From: Christiangramia lutea
GTDB taxonomy: Bacteria > Bacteroidota > Bacteroidia > Flavobacteriales > Flavobacteriaceae
Assembly: GCF_022489035.1 (NCBI RefSeq)
Contig: NZ_JAKVTV010000001.1
Coordinates: 124,001 to 188,000, forward strand
Direction of reading: 5' to 3'
DNA: 64,000 nt
The notes beneath the pieces are model-generated. The model was not told the origin of the DNA, did no database searches, and worked only from the letters and a program-made list of their open reading frames with translations. The position numbers and the translations under genes are program-made. This document shows positions 9,101-17,140 of this stretch, piece by piece. Position 1 is the first letter of the stretch. Each line of letters starts with the position of its first letter.

Positions 9101-9394
9101 CTTAGTCCATGGAGAGGTCGTTGGGATGTAAAAATTCTTCAGGACTATAACTTCAAAGTGGGAGAAAAAACGAATACTATCCAGTTAAGTTTAGATATAC
9201 TTAACTTCGGAAATCTATTGAACTCAGATTGGGGTGTAATTGAACTGCCTGTAAATGATCAGCCAATTGGGGTGAATGTAGGTGAAGACAATACACCGGT
9301 ATACACTTTTGGAGACCAGACCAGGACTTTTACCAATGATTTCAGTCTTGATTCAAGATGGCAGGCCCAAGTTGGTTTACGTTATATTTTCTAA
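6191..9394 (+). CDS. Oar-like TonB-dependent outer membrane receptor
   Basis: This 1067-aa outer-membrane protein starts at the ATG at 6191, which gives a clean signal peptide (MKRLLLLFTVALLTGLTATAQ). Residues about 25-110 form a carboxypeptidase-regulatory-like beta-sandwich domain (GANVTAVHTPTGTTYGAVTN). A plug domain follows around 130-240 (FNNFSLDGSIFNNPFGLDA, APYDVTQAGFTGASVNAVTK), then a long beta-barrel ending in an aromatic residue (LRYIF). The family resembles Myxococcus Oar and flavobacterial SusC-like transporters. No SusD partner is adjacent, so it is not a classical polysaccharide-utilisation pair, and the ligand is unknown. A DndB-type or phage link is not suggested. Confidence 0.88.
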   Translation: MKRLLLLFTVALLTGLTATAQVTTAEISGDVFYEGSTPLPGANVTAVHTPTGTTYGAVTNFDGGFNLLNLRVGGPYKISVSYVGFKTSVIEGINLNLGQTFNVEVEMVSDATQLDAVVINATRNQIINSDRTGAETNIGRRELKSLPTISRSASDFYRLEPTASSNGSFGGRNDQFNNFSLDGSIFNNPFGLDAATPGGQTNAQPISLDAIDQIQVSTAPYDVTQAGFTGASVNAVTKSGSNEIEGTVYGFYRNEEMTGDKVGGDDIIVPDLKQAQYGFSIGAPIVKDKLFIFANFEKDDREDLGSNFVAGRPGLTGANVSRVSAEDLDYVRTELANLGYETGPYEGFTHETASTKGILKLDWNINQDHRLAFIYNFMDASRDLPAHPEAGGRRGPDFTTLQFRNSGYTINNKIDSWLVELNSNFGNNISNKFQAGYTFFDDSRDPFSTPAPAMSIQEDGTRYIIVGHEPFSINNRLEQNVYQITNNLNLVSGNHTFTFGGSFEKFEFDNSFNLGAYTYFNENGGVGFFAPDFASVRTNPANPGGSFQEAIENGLIAESLTNAQNVFDMNNENGSWALAETNVGQLAFYAQDRWKITDDFTFTYGLRVDKPLYFDTQEKIQENIDRLAGGTFPDGDYQPGITYFDENGDPTNLSSLDLPSKDLLWSPRLGFNWDVFGNNKLQVRGGTGIFTGRLPFVWIGNQVANPAFYFYQTTAPDFQFPQVWRNSLGADYRFENGLVATTDFIYTKDLNAQMVRNYGLANPTGNLNGVDNRPVYLDSDRAVNEFGGITNAYVFTNTDVGYSFNWSTKLAKSFENNFYASIAYNYLKAEDASSIEAEISSDAYDRNPVLGNTNEAVSTPSRYGDKHRIVGQLNKEFNYGKDNRWRTSIGAFYEYAQGGRFSYTYSGDINNDGSGLNDLIYIPTQEELQQYTFTGTPEEQETQRQSLEQFIQQDDYLNENRGDYAEKYGILSPWRGRWDVKILQDYNFKVGEKTNTIQLSLDILNFGNLLNSDWGVIELPVNDQPIGVNVGEDNTPVYTFGDQTRTFTNDFSLDSRWQAQVGLRYIF

Positions 9395-9416
9395 TATTAC
9401 TTACCACATAATTCCA

Positions 9417-9451
9417 AAAAAAGCAGTCTTAGAAATAAGGCTGTTTTTTTT
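9417..9451 (+). terminator. intrinsic terminator after TonB receptor
   Basis: The stem AGCAGTCTTA/TAAGGCTGTT is imperfect, has a GAAA-type loop and ends in a run of eight Ts. Confidence 0.8.
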
Positions 9452-9482
9452 TATCTTTAGTTTTCACCCGACAATTACTTCG

Positions 9483-10031
9483 ATGAATAAATGGACCGAA
9501 GAGATCGATAAAATAACCGGTAGATTTGTAAACTCTTTCAGTATGCTTTCAGAAAAAGACCTGAACTGGAAACCTTCACCGAAAGTATGGAGCATTGCCG
9601 AAAACATTGATCATCTAATTACTTTAAATGAAACATATTTCCCTGGTTTCAGCAAACTAAAAAAAGGCACCTACCAGCTGCCCTTTATCTCCAGGTTTGG
9701 TTTCGTGGTTAATTTCTTCGGAAACATGATCTTAAAATCAGTTCAGCCAGATAACCTGAAGAAAACTAAAACCTTCCCTATCTGGAGACCGAAAAAAAGT
9801 GAATTCAGCAAGAATATACTTAACCGGTTTGAGGAACATCAAAAAAGATTAAAAGAAGAGATAGAAAAGATAGAAGATAAGGTAAAGGAGAATGCTGTTA
9901 TATCGTCTCCTGCCAATAAAAATATCGTATACAGGCTTGAAACTGCATTTGACATTCTGGTTGCTCATGAAAAACGGCATTATTTACAGGCAGAAAATGT
10001 ATATAAGCTATTAAAGACCGAAAAAAGTTAA
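9483..10031 (+). CDS. DinB family protein
   Basis: The ATG at 9483 gives a 182-aa DinB-superfamily four-helix protein (WKPSPKVWSIAENIDHLITLNETY near residues 28-51). The His in NIDHL and the C-terminal LVAHEKRHYLQAENV (near residues 158-172) fit the usual metal-binding His triad of bacillithiol/mycothiol-transferase-like DinB proteins. The frame is open further upstream, but that part overlaps the TonB gene and its terminator. Its substrate is unknown. It precedes the RidA gene by 22 bp and may share a transcript with it. Confidence 0.8.
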   Translation: MNKWTEEIDKITGRFVNSFSMLSEKDLNWKPSPKVWSIAENIDHLITLNETYFPGFSKLKKGTYQLPFISRFGFVVNFFGNMILKSVQPDNLKKTKTFPIWRPKKSEFSKNILNRFEEHQKRLKEEIEKIEDKVKENAVISSPANKNIVYRLETAFDILVAHEKRHYLQAENVYKLLKTEKS

Positions 10032-10053
10032 GTCTTCAACTAAAATTTTAAAA

Positions 10054-10560
10054 ATGAAATATCTTTTAAGCCTGGTAATTTGTTTTAGTATTCATCTCGT
10101 TAGCTTTTCTCAGACACCGGAACAAAATCTTGAAAAATTGGGTATCGAATTGCCTGAAGTGACCACACCTGTAGCTAATTATGTGAAATGGCGCCAGGCA
10201 GGAAATCTTCTATTTTTAGCTGGAGACGGCAGCGAAGTAAAAGGTAAATTAGGCAAAGACCTTTCTATAGAAGAAGGCTATGAAGCAGCCAGGCAAACCG
10301 GTATCGATATTATCAGCACTCTAAAGGCAGCGACCGGAGACCTCAGCAGAATCAAGCAGTTCGTAAAAGTTAGAGGCATGGTGAATTGCACTCCAGATTT
10401 CTATGATCAGCCCAAAGTGATAAATGGTTTTTCAGATCTGATGGTAGAGGTTTTCGGCGAAAAAGGAAAACATGCCCGGGCCGCCGTAGGACATTGCTCC
10501 TTACCATCCAACATTGCAGTGGAGATCGAAGTTGTGGTAGAGCTGGAAGGTACACCTTAA
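10054..10560 (+). CDS. RidA family protein with signal peptide
   Basis: This 168-aa protein has an N-terminal signal peptide (MKYLLSLVICFSIHLVSFSQ) and a YjgF/YER057c/UK114 domain (GNLLFLAGDGSEVKGKLGKD; ARAAVGHCSLPSNIAVEIEV). RidA proteins deaminate reactive enamine/imine intermediates, but this is the longer YjgF-like subgroup. The canonical RidA catalytic Arg lies in an RaAV context; here ARAAVG near residue 143 fits. Export to the periplasm is unusual for classical RidA and argues for a different substrate. It is convergent with the serine hydrolase gene. Confidence 0.82.
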   Translation: MKYLLSLVICFSIHLVSFSQTPEQNLEKLGIELPEVTTPVANYVKWRQAGNLLFLAGDGSEVKGKLGKDLSIEEGYEAARQTGIDIISTLKAATGDLSRIKQFVKVRGMVNCTPDFYDQPKVINGFSDLMVEVFGEKGKHARAAVGHCSLPSNIAVEIEVVVELEGTP

Positions 10561-10565
10561 TTTTT

Positions 10566-11899
10566 TCACATTTTAATACCTTTTATCTCATTTCCATTAA
10601 TATTGATTATCATATCATTTCCATCAAATTCTATGCGGAGTTCACTGGTATAGGTTAACTTCAAAAAACCATCTGAAGCGGCAAGGAGTTCGTCGTCAAG
10701 AAAAAGTCGGCCATCAAATTCCTGTAATTTCAGCTGAGAACGGTCTATGCCCAAATGCTTTTTAAGTTCTGCTTTACTAAAAGAGTACCAGCCCAGATTC
10801 TGACTGTAGTTATCTGGTTTGGCAAGTTCAGCTTCAGCAGGTAAATTTACAGATTCTCCCTGTGTGACCAGGTAAAGATCTCTCAATAATTGCAGGATAG
10901 GCGTATTTCCCCAATTAGAAGTAATACCTATAAAACCACCAGTATCAGGTATCCGAATAATCACACTTTTAGTTCCATAACCACTACCCGCGGCAAAATA
11001 GATTTTCTCTTCCCCAAATGATTTGATGCTCCAGGCATAACCTTCGGCATCGGTTTCCCCGCTTTGAATATGTGGCTGAAACAGAAGTTCAGAATACTTT
11101 CCATCAAGAATGATCTCATTTTCTATTCCTCTGATATACCTGTACAGATCATTGGGATTAGAATATAAACCGCCTCCGGCATTGTCTCCCAAATGCTTAC
11201 TCCTTTGAGCAGATTCAAGACCTTTCGAACTAAGTCTATAGGGTACCGCCTGATTTTCAATAACATTCTGCCCGTCATAATAGCCAATATTTACCAGCTG
11301 TAAAGGTTCCAGAATATTCTCTTTAAGATATGCTTTATAACTTTGCCCGCTCACCTCTTCTATAATTGCGCCAAGGAGAATAAATCCTGGGTTAGAGTAT
11401 TCGTACCGCTTCCCAGGCTCGAACATCAAGTCAATTGTTTCAATCATTTTTAATTGCTGTGCAAATGTCTTTTCATGATGAGCCTGTATTCCAGACTCCC
11501 TGGGAAGCCCCGAGCTATGGGTTAATAAATGATGAATGGTCACTTTGTCTTTCCAACTGGCATTTAATTTGGCAGGTATAGAGCAATAGGCTTATGGAGC
11601 TCTAACCTAGAATCCTGAGCCAGCCTGAGGATCGCGGTTGCGGTGAAGGTCTTTGAAATAGAATTAATTGAAAATCTGGTTTCAGCAGTATTTGGAATGC
11701 CAAAACTTCGGTTCGCCAGTCCAAAGCTATCCTCGTAAATATCTTCATTATTCAAAACAACTTTAACATTGCCTGAAAACCCATAGATTTTCTGGTAAGA
11801 TTCGCACACCTGTTTAAACTGTTGAGTGGTAGAACCTGGCTGGGCAGAAAATTTTAAAAGGCATCCAAAAAACAGGGCAATGATTAACGTATGTTTCAT
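10566..11899 (-). pseudogene. serine hydrolase (beta-lactamase/class C-like), frameshifted
   Basis: Two adjacent frames make up one beta-lactamase-related serine hydrolase. The first (11564-11899) has a signal peptide (MKHTLIIALFFGCLLKFSAQ) and the catalytic SxxK (NSISKTF), then stops after LYLPN. The second (10566-11543, open upstream of its GTG) continues with TIHHLLTHSSGLPRE, the Tyr motif YSNPGF and the C-terminal domain. Restoring one base in the CCAAATTA run near 11564-11572 joins them in frame through LPKLNASWKDKVTIHH. The gene is therefore a recent single-base deletion, a phase-variable allele or a sequencing error. No part of the domain is otherwise missing. Confidence 0.85.
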
Positions 11900-12004
11900 A
11901 GTTTAAGGTATTAGAAGAAACCGAATTAAGGTCATTTCAAGGATGGTTGAAATTTGACTTTATTGAGATATTTTTCTATAAATATCAATTGTTGGAATTC
12001 GGAA

Positions 12005-13387
12005 TTATGATTTACCATCTATAATCTCATGAAGGCCTTCCAGAATTTCATCATTTTCATCCAAAAGATGATCTTTTATTTTGATATCAGGTATAACTCC
12101 TTCTGCTTTTCTACTGCCGTTCACCCGAACAATATATCCTTTTGAAATATTCACAACGATGCCGGTTTCGGGTAACGTATACTGAAAAATGGAAGCATAC
12201 AATGAAGGATATTCTCCGGTTTCCTCTCCTACAATAGTTCCGAAACCATAATCCTGGATCTGGGCCGCTGTAACTGCAGATTGGGAATAGGAATGCCGGT
12301 TTACCAAAACATAGACCTTTCCGAAAAATCTTCTACCTAAAGGCTGAGGTTGTTTTTCTTCAAAATCGTATGTGTAGATTTCACCGTTTTTATGATCAAG
12401 AATACTTTTCCAGAAGCCCTGGGTAGTATCATAACTTTTGCGGACATGATCTTTCAAGACCTCACTCGTCTTCAGGGAAAATTCTGAATTCCACTTAAAA
12501 TTTTTATCGGCTATATATGAAACCAGGTAATCACTAAGTGCATCATCCCCACCAGGATTGTTTCTTAGGTCGATAATAAGGTTCCTGCTTTTTATTTTAT
12601 TGATCTCGACAAATGAAGAATCTATAAATTTTTGAAACTTCTCTTCTTCACCGCTAAATCCGCCTGGGTTTAAATACGCGGTTCGGCCTAAAAATATTAG
12701 TTTTCTCTGCGAATTTAAAATATCCACCCTCCTGTACTCGAATTCCTCCATTGCCTTAATTGCCGGTAGCCTGTATATTCTGTTTTCTCCCTTAGAGCTT
12801 ATTTCCACTTCGAAAACGTCTTGTTGCCCGTAAACCTGCCAGTAATAACGCGGAAAAGCAAATAATTCAATCTTTGCATCCTTAAAATAAGGCCTTTCCG
12901 CAGAAACCTGGAGATACATTTTTCTTTTAATTCCGGAAATGGATTTACCATTAATGCTCAAAACTTCTGCACCATGAACAATGGAGTCTATCCCAGACCA
13001 GTTTTTTCTTACCAGGGCCTTATCGTCTTCAAAGGCGATCTCCAGGGGAAAGACCTGTCCCCCATTTTGCGCAAACTCTATATAGGATTGCGCCGGAAAA
13101 TCTATCCAGGTATGTCCATTATTTGCTGCAGAAGTGAGCTGCTGATAGAGATTTATTGTTTCCAGAAGGCTAAAACTATCTTTGACTACAGAAGATCTCA
13201 GCTTTTCATATTGGTTTGAAAATTCATCTTCAGAAGTGTAGGCATAAAGATTGTAATGCGCTTCCTTAAGCGTCTCATTCAAATTTTGAAGGTCATTTAA
13301 AACCTGTGCATTGGAAAAACATGGTTTCTGCCCGAACACCTGAAGACTTAAAAATAGGGCAAGAAATATAATGTATTTTGATCTCAT
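12005..13387 (-). CDS. S41 family peptidase (C-terminal processing protease-like)
   Basis: This 460-aa secreted protease has a signal peptide (MRSKYIIFLALFLSLQVFGQ). The S41 catalytic domain shows LIIDLRNNPGGDDALSDYL near residue 270, then VYVLVNRHSYSQSAVTAAQI near 345-364, where the second Ser of SYSQS is the likely nucleophile, and GEETGEYPS downstream. A PDZ-like segment around 125-160 is weak. It has no operon partner. Family members process tails of envelope proteins or act as tricorn-like peptidases; the substrate is not predictable here. It is the first chromosomal gene left of the integrated element. Confidence 0.85.
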   Translation of the reverse strand: MRSKYIIFLALFLSLQVFGQKPCFSNAQVLNDLQNLNETLKEAHYNLYAYTSEDEFSNQYEKLRSSVVKDSFSLLETINLYQQLTSAANNGHTWIDFPAQSYIEFAQNGGQVFPLEIAFEDDKALVRKNWSGIDSIVHGAEVLSINGKSISGIKRKMYLQVSAERPYFKDAKIELFAFPRYYWQVYGQQDVFEVEISSKGENRIYRLPAIKAMEEFEYRRVDILNSQRKLIFLGRTAYLNPGGFSGEEEKFQKFIDSSFVEINKIKSRNLIIDLRNNPGGDDALSDYLVSYIADKNFKWNSEFSLKTSEVLKDHVRKSYDTTQGFWKSILDHKNGEIYTYDFEEKQPQPLGRRFFGKVYVLVNRHSYSQSAVTAAQIQDYGFGTIVGEETGEYPSLYASIFQYTLPETGIVVNISKGYIVRVNGSRKAEGVIPDIKIKDHLLDENDEILEGLHEIIDGKS

Positions 13388-13522
13388 ATTCCAGACTTTG
13401 CTTTATAGACGAGACTATAAATTAAGTGTTGCAAAAACGTTTGGATGGAATTTAAGAAAAAATTGCATTGCGAGATAAAGTTCCTTAGCCTTAGCTCCGG
13501 AAAGGTTGGAAAAATTACATAA

Positions 13523-13562
13523 TAAAAAACCCTAACTAACAATTCAATAGTTAATTAGGGTT
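13523..13562 (-). terminator. ancestral tRNA-Arg terminator, displaced by the element
   Basis: The stem AACCCTAACTAAC/GTTAATTAGGGTT has one mismatch and is followed on the minus strand by TTTTTTATTA. It lies 5 bp beyond the duplicated tRNA 3' end at 13567-13582, which is where the tRNA-Arg terminator would have been before insertion. Confidence 0.75.
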
Positions 13563-13566
13563 CACT

Positions 13567-13582
13567 TTGTGACCTCGCCAGG
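13567..13582. repeat. att repeat, distal copy
   Basis: This is a 16-bp exact copy of the tRNA-Arg 3' end, without any other tRNA sequence next to it. It marks the left junction of the element. Confidence 0.9.
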
Positions 13583-13645
13583 GTCGTTACTTAAAAAGCT
13601 ATTATCCACACTTTTCGATAGTTCACAAACAATTTTAGTTACCAG

Positions 13646-13669
13646 AGGGATAATTATAGGGATAATTTT
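13646..13669. repeat. paired integrase arm-type repeats, left end
   Basis: Two AGGGATAAT copies start at 13646 and 13658, exactly 12 bp apart. The same pair with the same spacing occurs at 24707-24727 near the other end. The right part overlaps the dndB stop codon. Confidence 0.6.
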
Positions 13670-15018
13670 TAATCATTTGCTTCTAACTCTTTTAGAGCTA
13701 ACACCCTGTCATCGTCTAAGGTCTTTGGCGGCCAAATCGCCAAATGCATATCTAGATAAAAATATTTCTTACCCCTTTGATTAAACGAGTATCTATTAAT
13801 ATCACTAATGTTTAGATTCGATAGTTTAAATAAGAATTTACCATAAAAAATATCATCAGCGAAACCATAATCAATAGGATGTTTTATGGGAAATTCCATC
13901 AAGATATCATCTAGAATATTCATTAATGCATCATAACCCACTGAAGTTTGTAAAATATTCTTTGGTACCTTTTTTTCGAAATCCCAATATGACAACTCCT
14001 CATCATTAGTTTCTTTGAAGATAAATACCTTTCTAATTTCATAAAAATAGTAGAATAAAATATCTGAAATAAAAAAATCATTATCCGTAGCATAGTAATT
14101 CCTAAACGGTAAAAACTTTTTAGAACCCGATGATCTGTTTAGAAGTTTTTTTCTTTCCTTATATCTATCATTTTCTGATTCTCTTAAATTTTCTGATATA
14201 CGAGAAACTATAGACTTAACCATTGCGGCTTGAGTTAAAGGAGGATTTTCTCTTCCCCGATAACTTTCACCGTAAAGTTTAATTCGCTTATAAAAAGGTG
14301 ACTTACTATGTCCATTTAAACTTAAAACAACTTGAAGAGCAGTTTTCTGAGGTGTATCTGTGGTGTCTAAGCCAAATAAGCTATAAACTAAATTCTGGGA
14401 AACTCTTTTTTGTGTTCTGTTGATAGTAGAAAATATCATGGCCTGATATTCTAATGTTTTATCAATGAAAAAAGTAACTACCAATTCTATCTCTCTTAAA
14501 TCTTCTAAACGATTTTGATACTTTTTTAATTGAGCTTCCAAATCGTCGGAATGATTTTTTCTCAGAGTTCTAATTAATGTATTGATTTCTTCTTCTAATC
14601 TCGCAATAGCTACTTCAATACCACGAATTCTGTGTTGACCATCAATTATAGTAATAAAAATATTACCATCTTTTTTATCTAATTCCTGAAAAACTCTGGA
14701 TTCCAATTCAATTTCAACTTGACGATCATTATGAACTTCATAATTTTCTATAACCTCTCTTGGTATATGAAGCACAATATTGGTAGGAAACGTTGCGTCC
14801 GGATCATGGATTAAAAAATCCGCAATTTTTTGGACTCTCGAATTTTCAATATTTCTTTGAATTTCTCGATTATAAATCGGGTTTTCTTCTTCATCATATC
14901 CTACAATCAACCTTTTAGTATAACGAGTGAATTTAAAAATGTTCTCGATAGAATATACACCTATCAAAAAATCTTGTTTATTCTGCCTAACCGGAATTGC
15001 CTTTATATTCTCACTCAT
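13669..15018 (-). CDS. dndB: DndB-like DGQHR-domain protein of the phosphorothioation system
   Basis: The ATG at 15018 gives 449 aa; a TTG 9 bp upstream is also in frame but would sit inside the preceding gene. The signature DGQHR is at residues 126-130 (FITIIDGQHRIRGIEVA), with the typical IFSTINRTQKRVSQNLVYSLF stretch near 205-225. DndB is dispensable for phosphorothioation and acts as a transcriptional or modification-density regulator in characterised systems (family knowledge). The residue stretch EEEINTLIRTLRKNHSDDLEAQLKKYQNRLEDLRE is likely a coiled insertion. The start overlaps the stop of the 4-TM gene (TAATG). It is the last gene of the operon, whereas classical dnd operons start with dndB. 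Confidence 0.85.
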   Translation of the reverse strand: MSENIKAIPVRQNKQDFLIGVYSIENIFKFTRYTKRLIVGYDEEENPIYNREIQRNIENSRVQKIADFLIHDPDATFPTNIVLHIPREVIENYEVHNDRQVEIELESRVFQELDKKDGNIFITIIDGQHRIRGIEVAIARLEEEINTLIRTLRKNHSDDLEAQLKKYQNRLEDLREIELVVTFFIDKTLEYQAMIFSTINRTQKRVSQNLVYSLFGLDTTDTPQKTALQVVLSLNGHSKSPFYKRIKLYGESYRGRENPPLTQAAMVKSIVSRISENLRESENDRYKERKKLLNRSSGSKKFLPFRNYYATDNDFFISDILFYYFYEIRKVFIFKETNDEELSYWDFEKKVPKNILQTSVGYDALMNILDDILMEFPIKHPIDYGFADDIFYGKFLFKLSNLNISDINRYSFNQRGKKYFYLDMHLAIWPPKTLDDDRVLALKELEAND

Positions 15019-15581
15019 TAGTTCCAACCTTTACCATGTTTTTTTCCGCCATCTTTTCTTATGTAATCATCATAAGTTTCTAATTCGTAAGCCTTTTGAT
15101 ACATTTCATCCCTAATAATGAAAATATGAGAACCTACTCGAATAGAAATACCCAACACAATTAGACCTATAATTAAAATTAGAATTAATTGAAATAAATT
15201 ATCTGGCTTATAAAATGCAGGAAGAAAATATAATACTGTACCTATCAATATTAATGTGATCTTGTAATCACTTAACTTTTGAAACAAATTAATAGCATCT
15301 TCCTTTAAATTATCATTCTTATACTCTTTCTTTCTTATTAAATAGCTGGACATTGCAAAAAGAATATTTATTCCTAATAGAGATATACTCCCACCAATTA
15401 GATGATTTTTGAACTCTTGAGCATTTCTAAAAACCAATATGAAAAAAGCCGAAAGAATTATTATTCCAATAGGGAACCATAAATTGTGAAAGAACCATTT
15501 CTGAAATTCTGGATTATTTTTCTTCTTACATCGATCAATTATTTCCCTTTGTTTTTCAGTATACTTAAAATGTCCAAACAT
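15018..15581 (-). CDS. 4-TM membrane protein embedded in the dnd operon
   Basis: This 187-aa protein is not one I recognise. Hydrophobic segments lie near residues 35-51, 61-81, 107-124 and 129-149. A charged N-terminus (1-30, with KKKNNPEF) precedes them, a basic cytoplasmic linker (RKKEYKNDN) lies between the second and third, and a soluble tail runs from 155 to 187 and ends KKHGKGWN. It starts 5 bp after the dndE stop and overlaps the dndB start by one base, so it is translated with the modification genes. No catalytic motif is visible. A membrane effector or localisation factor for the dnd system is a reasonable hypothesis, not a demonstrated role. Confidence 0.8.
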   Translation of the reverse strand: MFGHFKYTEKQREIIDRCKKKNNPEFQKWFFHNLWFPIGIIILSAFFILVFRNAQEFKNHLIGGSISLLGINILFAMSSYLIRKKEYKNDNLKEDAINLFQKLSDYKITLILIGTVLYFLPAFYKPDNLFQLILILIIGLIVLGISIRVGSHIFIIRDEMYQKAYELETYDDYIRKDGGKKHGKGWN

Positions 15582-15586
15582 TACTT

Positions 15587-17140
15587 TTACTTAGTATTAA
15601 AAATTTTTCCAAATTCGAATTCATCAATATTGGAAATAGATTGTCTAGGTTTTATCTCTTCCATAGATCGATTAACCTTGGTTCTCTGTTTTTCTCCTGC
15701 ACCTAAAAATTTGCTTATAGCTTTCCAGTTATTTCCATCTTTTATAGACATTAGAAAGGCTGACTGGCACATAGAAGAAAAATCAAATTCAGGTTGATTG
15801 AACTCTTCAATTCCTTGAGAAACAAGCATAACAGCCACACCTTGTGACCTAATTTCTCTTAAAAGTTTTTCAAGAATTTCCTGAGATTTTTTCTCCTTAA
15901 ATACATTATGAGCTTCATCAATTAGCAGAACATATCTAAGGGCGCTATGATCTTTCTCTATAGCAACTTTATCCATATTCATGAAAGTGTTATAGAGATA
16001 ATATATTACAAGAAAAGTAGCAGTAAATCTAACCTCTTTACTTAATTCACCTGAAAGACTGAAATAATAATTATTATTGATAAAATCTCCCTTCTTCTCA
16101 TTATCGAATAATTCAATTTCGGTAAGACCTATTAATATTTGAGTAAGACTTGAAGGCTTATCTCCAGCTATCTCATATACATTCTCCAGAATTTCTTTGA
16201 TCGTTGGATAAGAACCATCCTTATGGTTCTCAAATGAGGATATAGTAGCATCCTTTAAATTTTGTTTCTGAACGTTTCCAAGATTAGCATATTTTGAAAT
16301 TATATCAACAAAACGTCCAATACCTACAATCTTATTCTTTTCATTAACATTATCAATAAAGGACAAGGGATTAACAGGAAAAGATTTTTGAGGTGTATCA
16401 ATTAATTCTGCATTAGTAACATTAAAAAAACTTTTAAAGTCATCATTGTCTTTATCACTCTCATTTAAACCCTTAAAATCCAGGTAAAGAAAATTAACTT
16501 TACCCTTACTTTCCTGAACAATTCTTTCTAAAATTTTTCTGGAAAAGTAAGATTTTCCGGTTCCAGAATTACCGGCGACGGCAATATGGCAATTATTATA
16601 TTTAGAAGTGTTATTAGGTGTGAAGTATATTTTTTCTGCTTCTTCGGTTTCTCCTACGAGTATTTTTATTGGATCAGCATAACCTTCTTTATCCTCAATG
16701 TAGAAATTATTATTTCTGGAAAACTCGAATCGATCATCCACATTTTCCATTTCTTCAATACCCAATTCTATATTATCGAGTAAAAACTCAAAACCCGAGA
16801 AATTTGAATTCTCTTCAAAAAAAGTATTAATCAATTCTAGTCCATGATCAAGATGCATTTTGATATACTTCCTGATATTAGAATCATCCTTATGTAGAGA
16901 ATACTTTTGACATATTAAAGCTATATAATAATCTCGATAATTACCGAATAGAGTTTGATCTTTATATTCTTTTCCACCGAATGGTTTCAGATCATTTTCT
17001 AAACTTAACTCATGAGATTTACTTATGGAATAAGCTATTGCTATTCTGGATATATGATTTTCAGTACCTAAACTCAATCGATTTGTTAATACCTTAACGA
17101 ATGGTTCAGTTTCTGGCGCAGTACTTATATTAAATTGCAT
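15587..17140 (-). CDS. dndE: DndE fused to a HerA-like ATPase
   Basis: Residues 1 to about 110 resemble DndE, a small DNA-binding component of phosphorothioation (NISTAPETEPFVKVLTNRL, HISRIAIAYSIS). From about residue 150 a P-loop ATPase of the HerA/FtsK type follows: Walker A AGNSGTGKS at 189-197, Walker B LLIDEAH at 405-411, and VMLVSQG near 438-444 as a sensor strand. At 517 aa it is far longer than stand-alone DndE (about 110-130 aa). From memory, a comparable integrated form (DndEi) with helicase activity has been described in the flavobacterium Riemerella. Its ATG lies inside dndD with an 11-bp overlap. It would couple ATP-driven DNA translocation to nicking and sulfur insertion. Confidence 0.85.
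   Translation of the reverse strand: MQFNISTAPETEPFVKVLTNRLSLGTENHISRIAIAYSISKSHELSLENDLKPFGGKEYKDQTLFGNYRDYYIALICQKYSLHKDDSNIRKYIKMHLDHGLELINTFFEENSNFSGFEFLLDNIELGIEEMENVDDRFEFSRNNNFYIEDKEGYADPIKILVGETEEAEKIYFTPNNTSKYNNCHIAVAGNSGTGKSYFSRKILERIVQESKGKVNFLYLDFKGLNESDKDNDDFKSFFNVTNAELIDTPQKSFPVNPLSFIDNVNEKNKIVGIGRFVDIISKYANLGNVQKQNLKDATISSFENHKDGSYPTIKEILENVYEIAGDKPSSLTQILIGLTEIELFDNEKKGDFINNNYYFSLSGELSKEVRFTATFLVIYYLYNTFMNMDKVAIEKDHSALRYVLLIDEAHNVFKEKKSQEILEKLLREIRSQGVAVMLVSQGIEEFNQPEFDFSSMCQSAFLMSIKDGNNWKAISKFLGAGEKQRTKVNRSMEEIKPRQSISNIDEFEFGKIFNTK

Noticed and set aside
6191-9394. Polysaccharide-utilisation SusC with partner SusD
   Set aside because: No SusD-like lipoprotein or glycoside hydrolase is adjacent, and the plug region fits Oar-like receptors.
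9282-9482. N-terminal extension of the DinB gene
   Set aside because: It would overlap the TonB receptor and its terminator, and the DinB domain starts at the internal ATG at 9483.
13567-13582. A second tRNA-Arg gene at the left junction
   Set aside because: Only the last 13 nt of the tRNA and 3 nt beyond are present; no other arm is encoded nearby, so it is an att copy.
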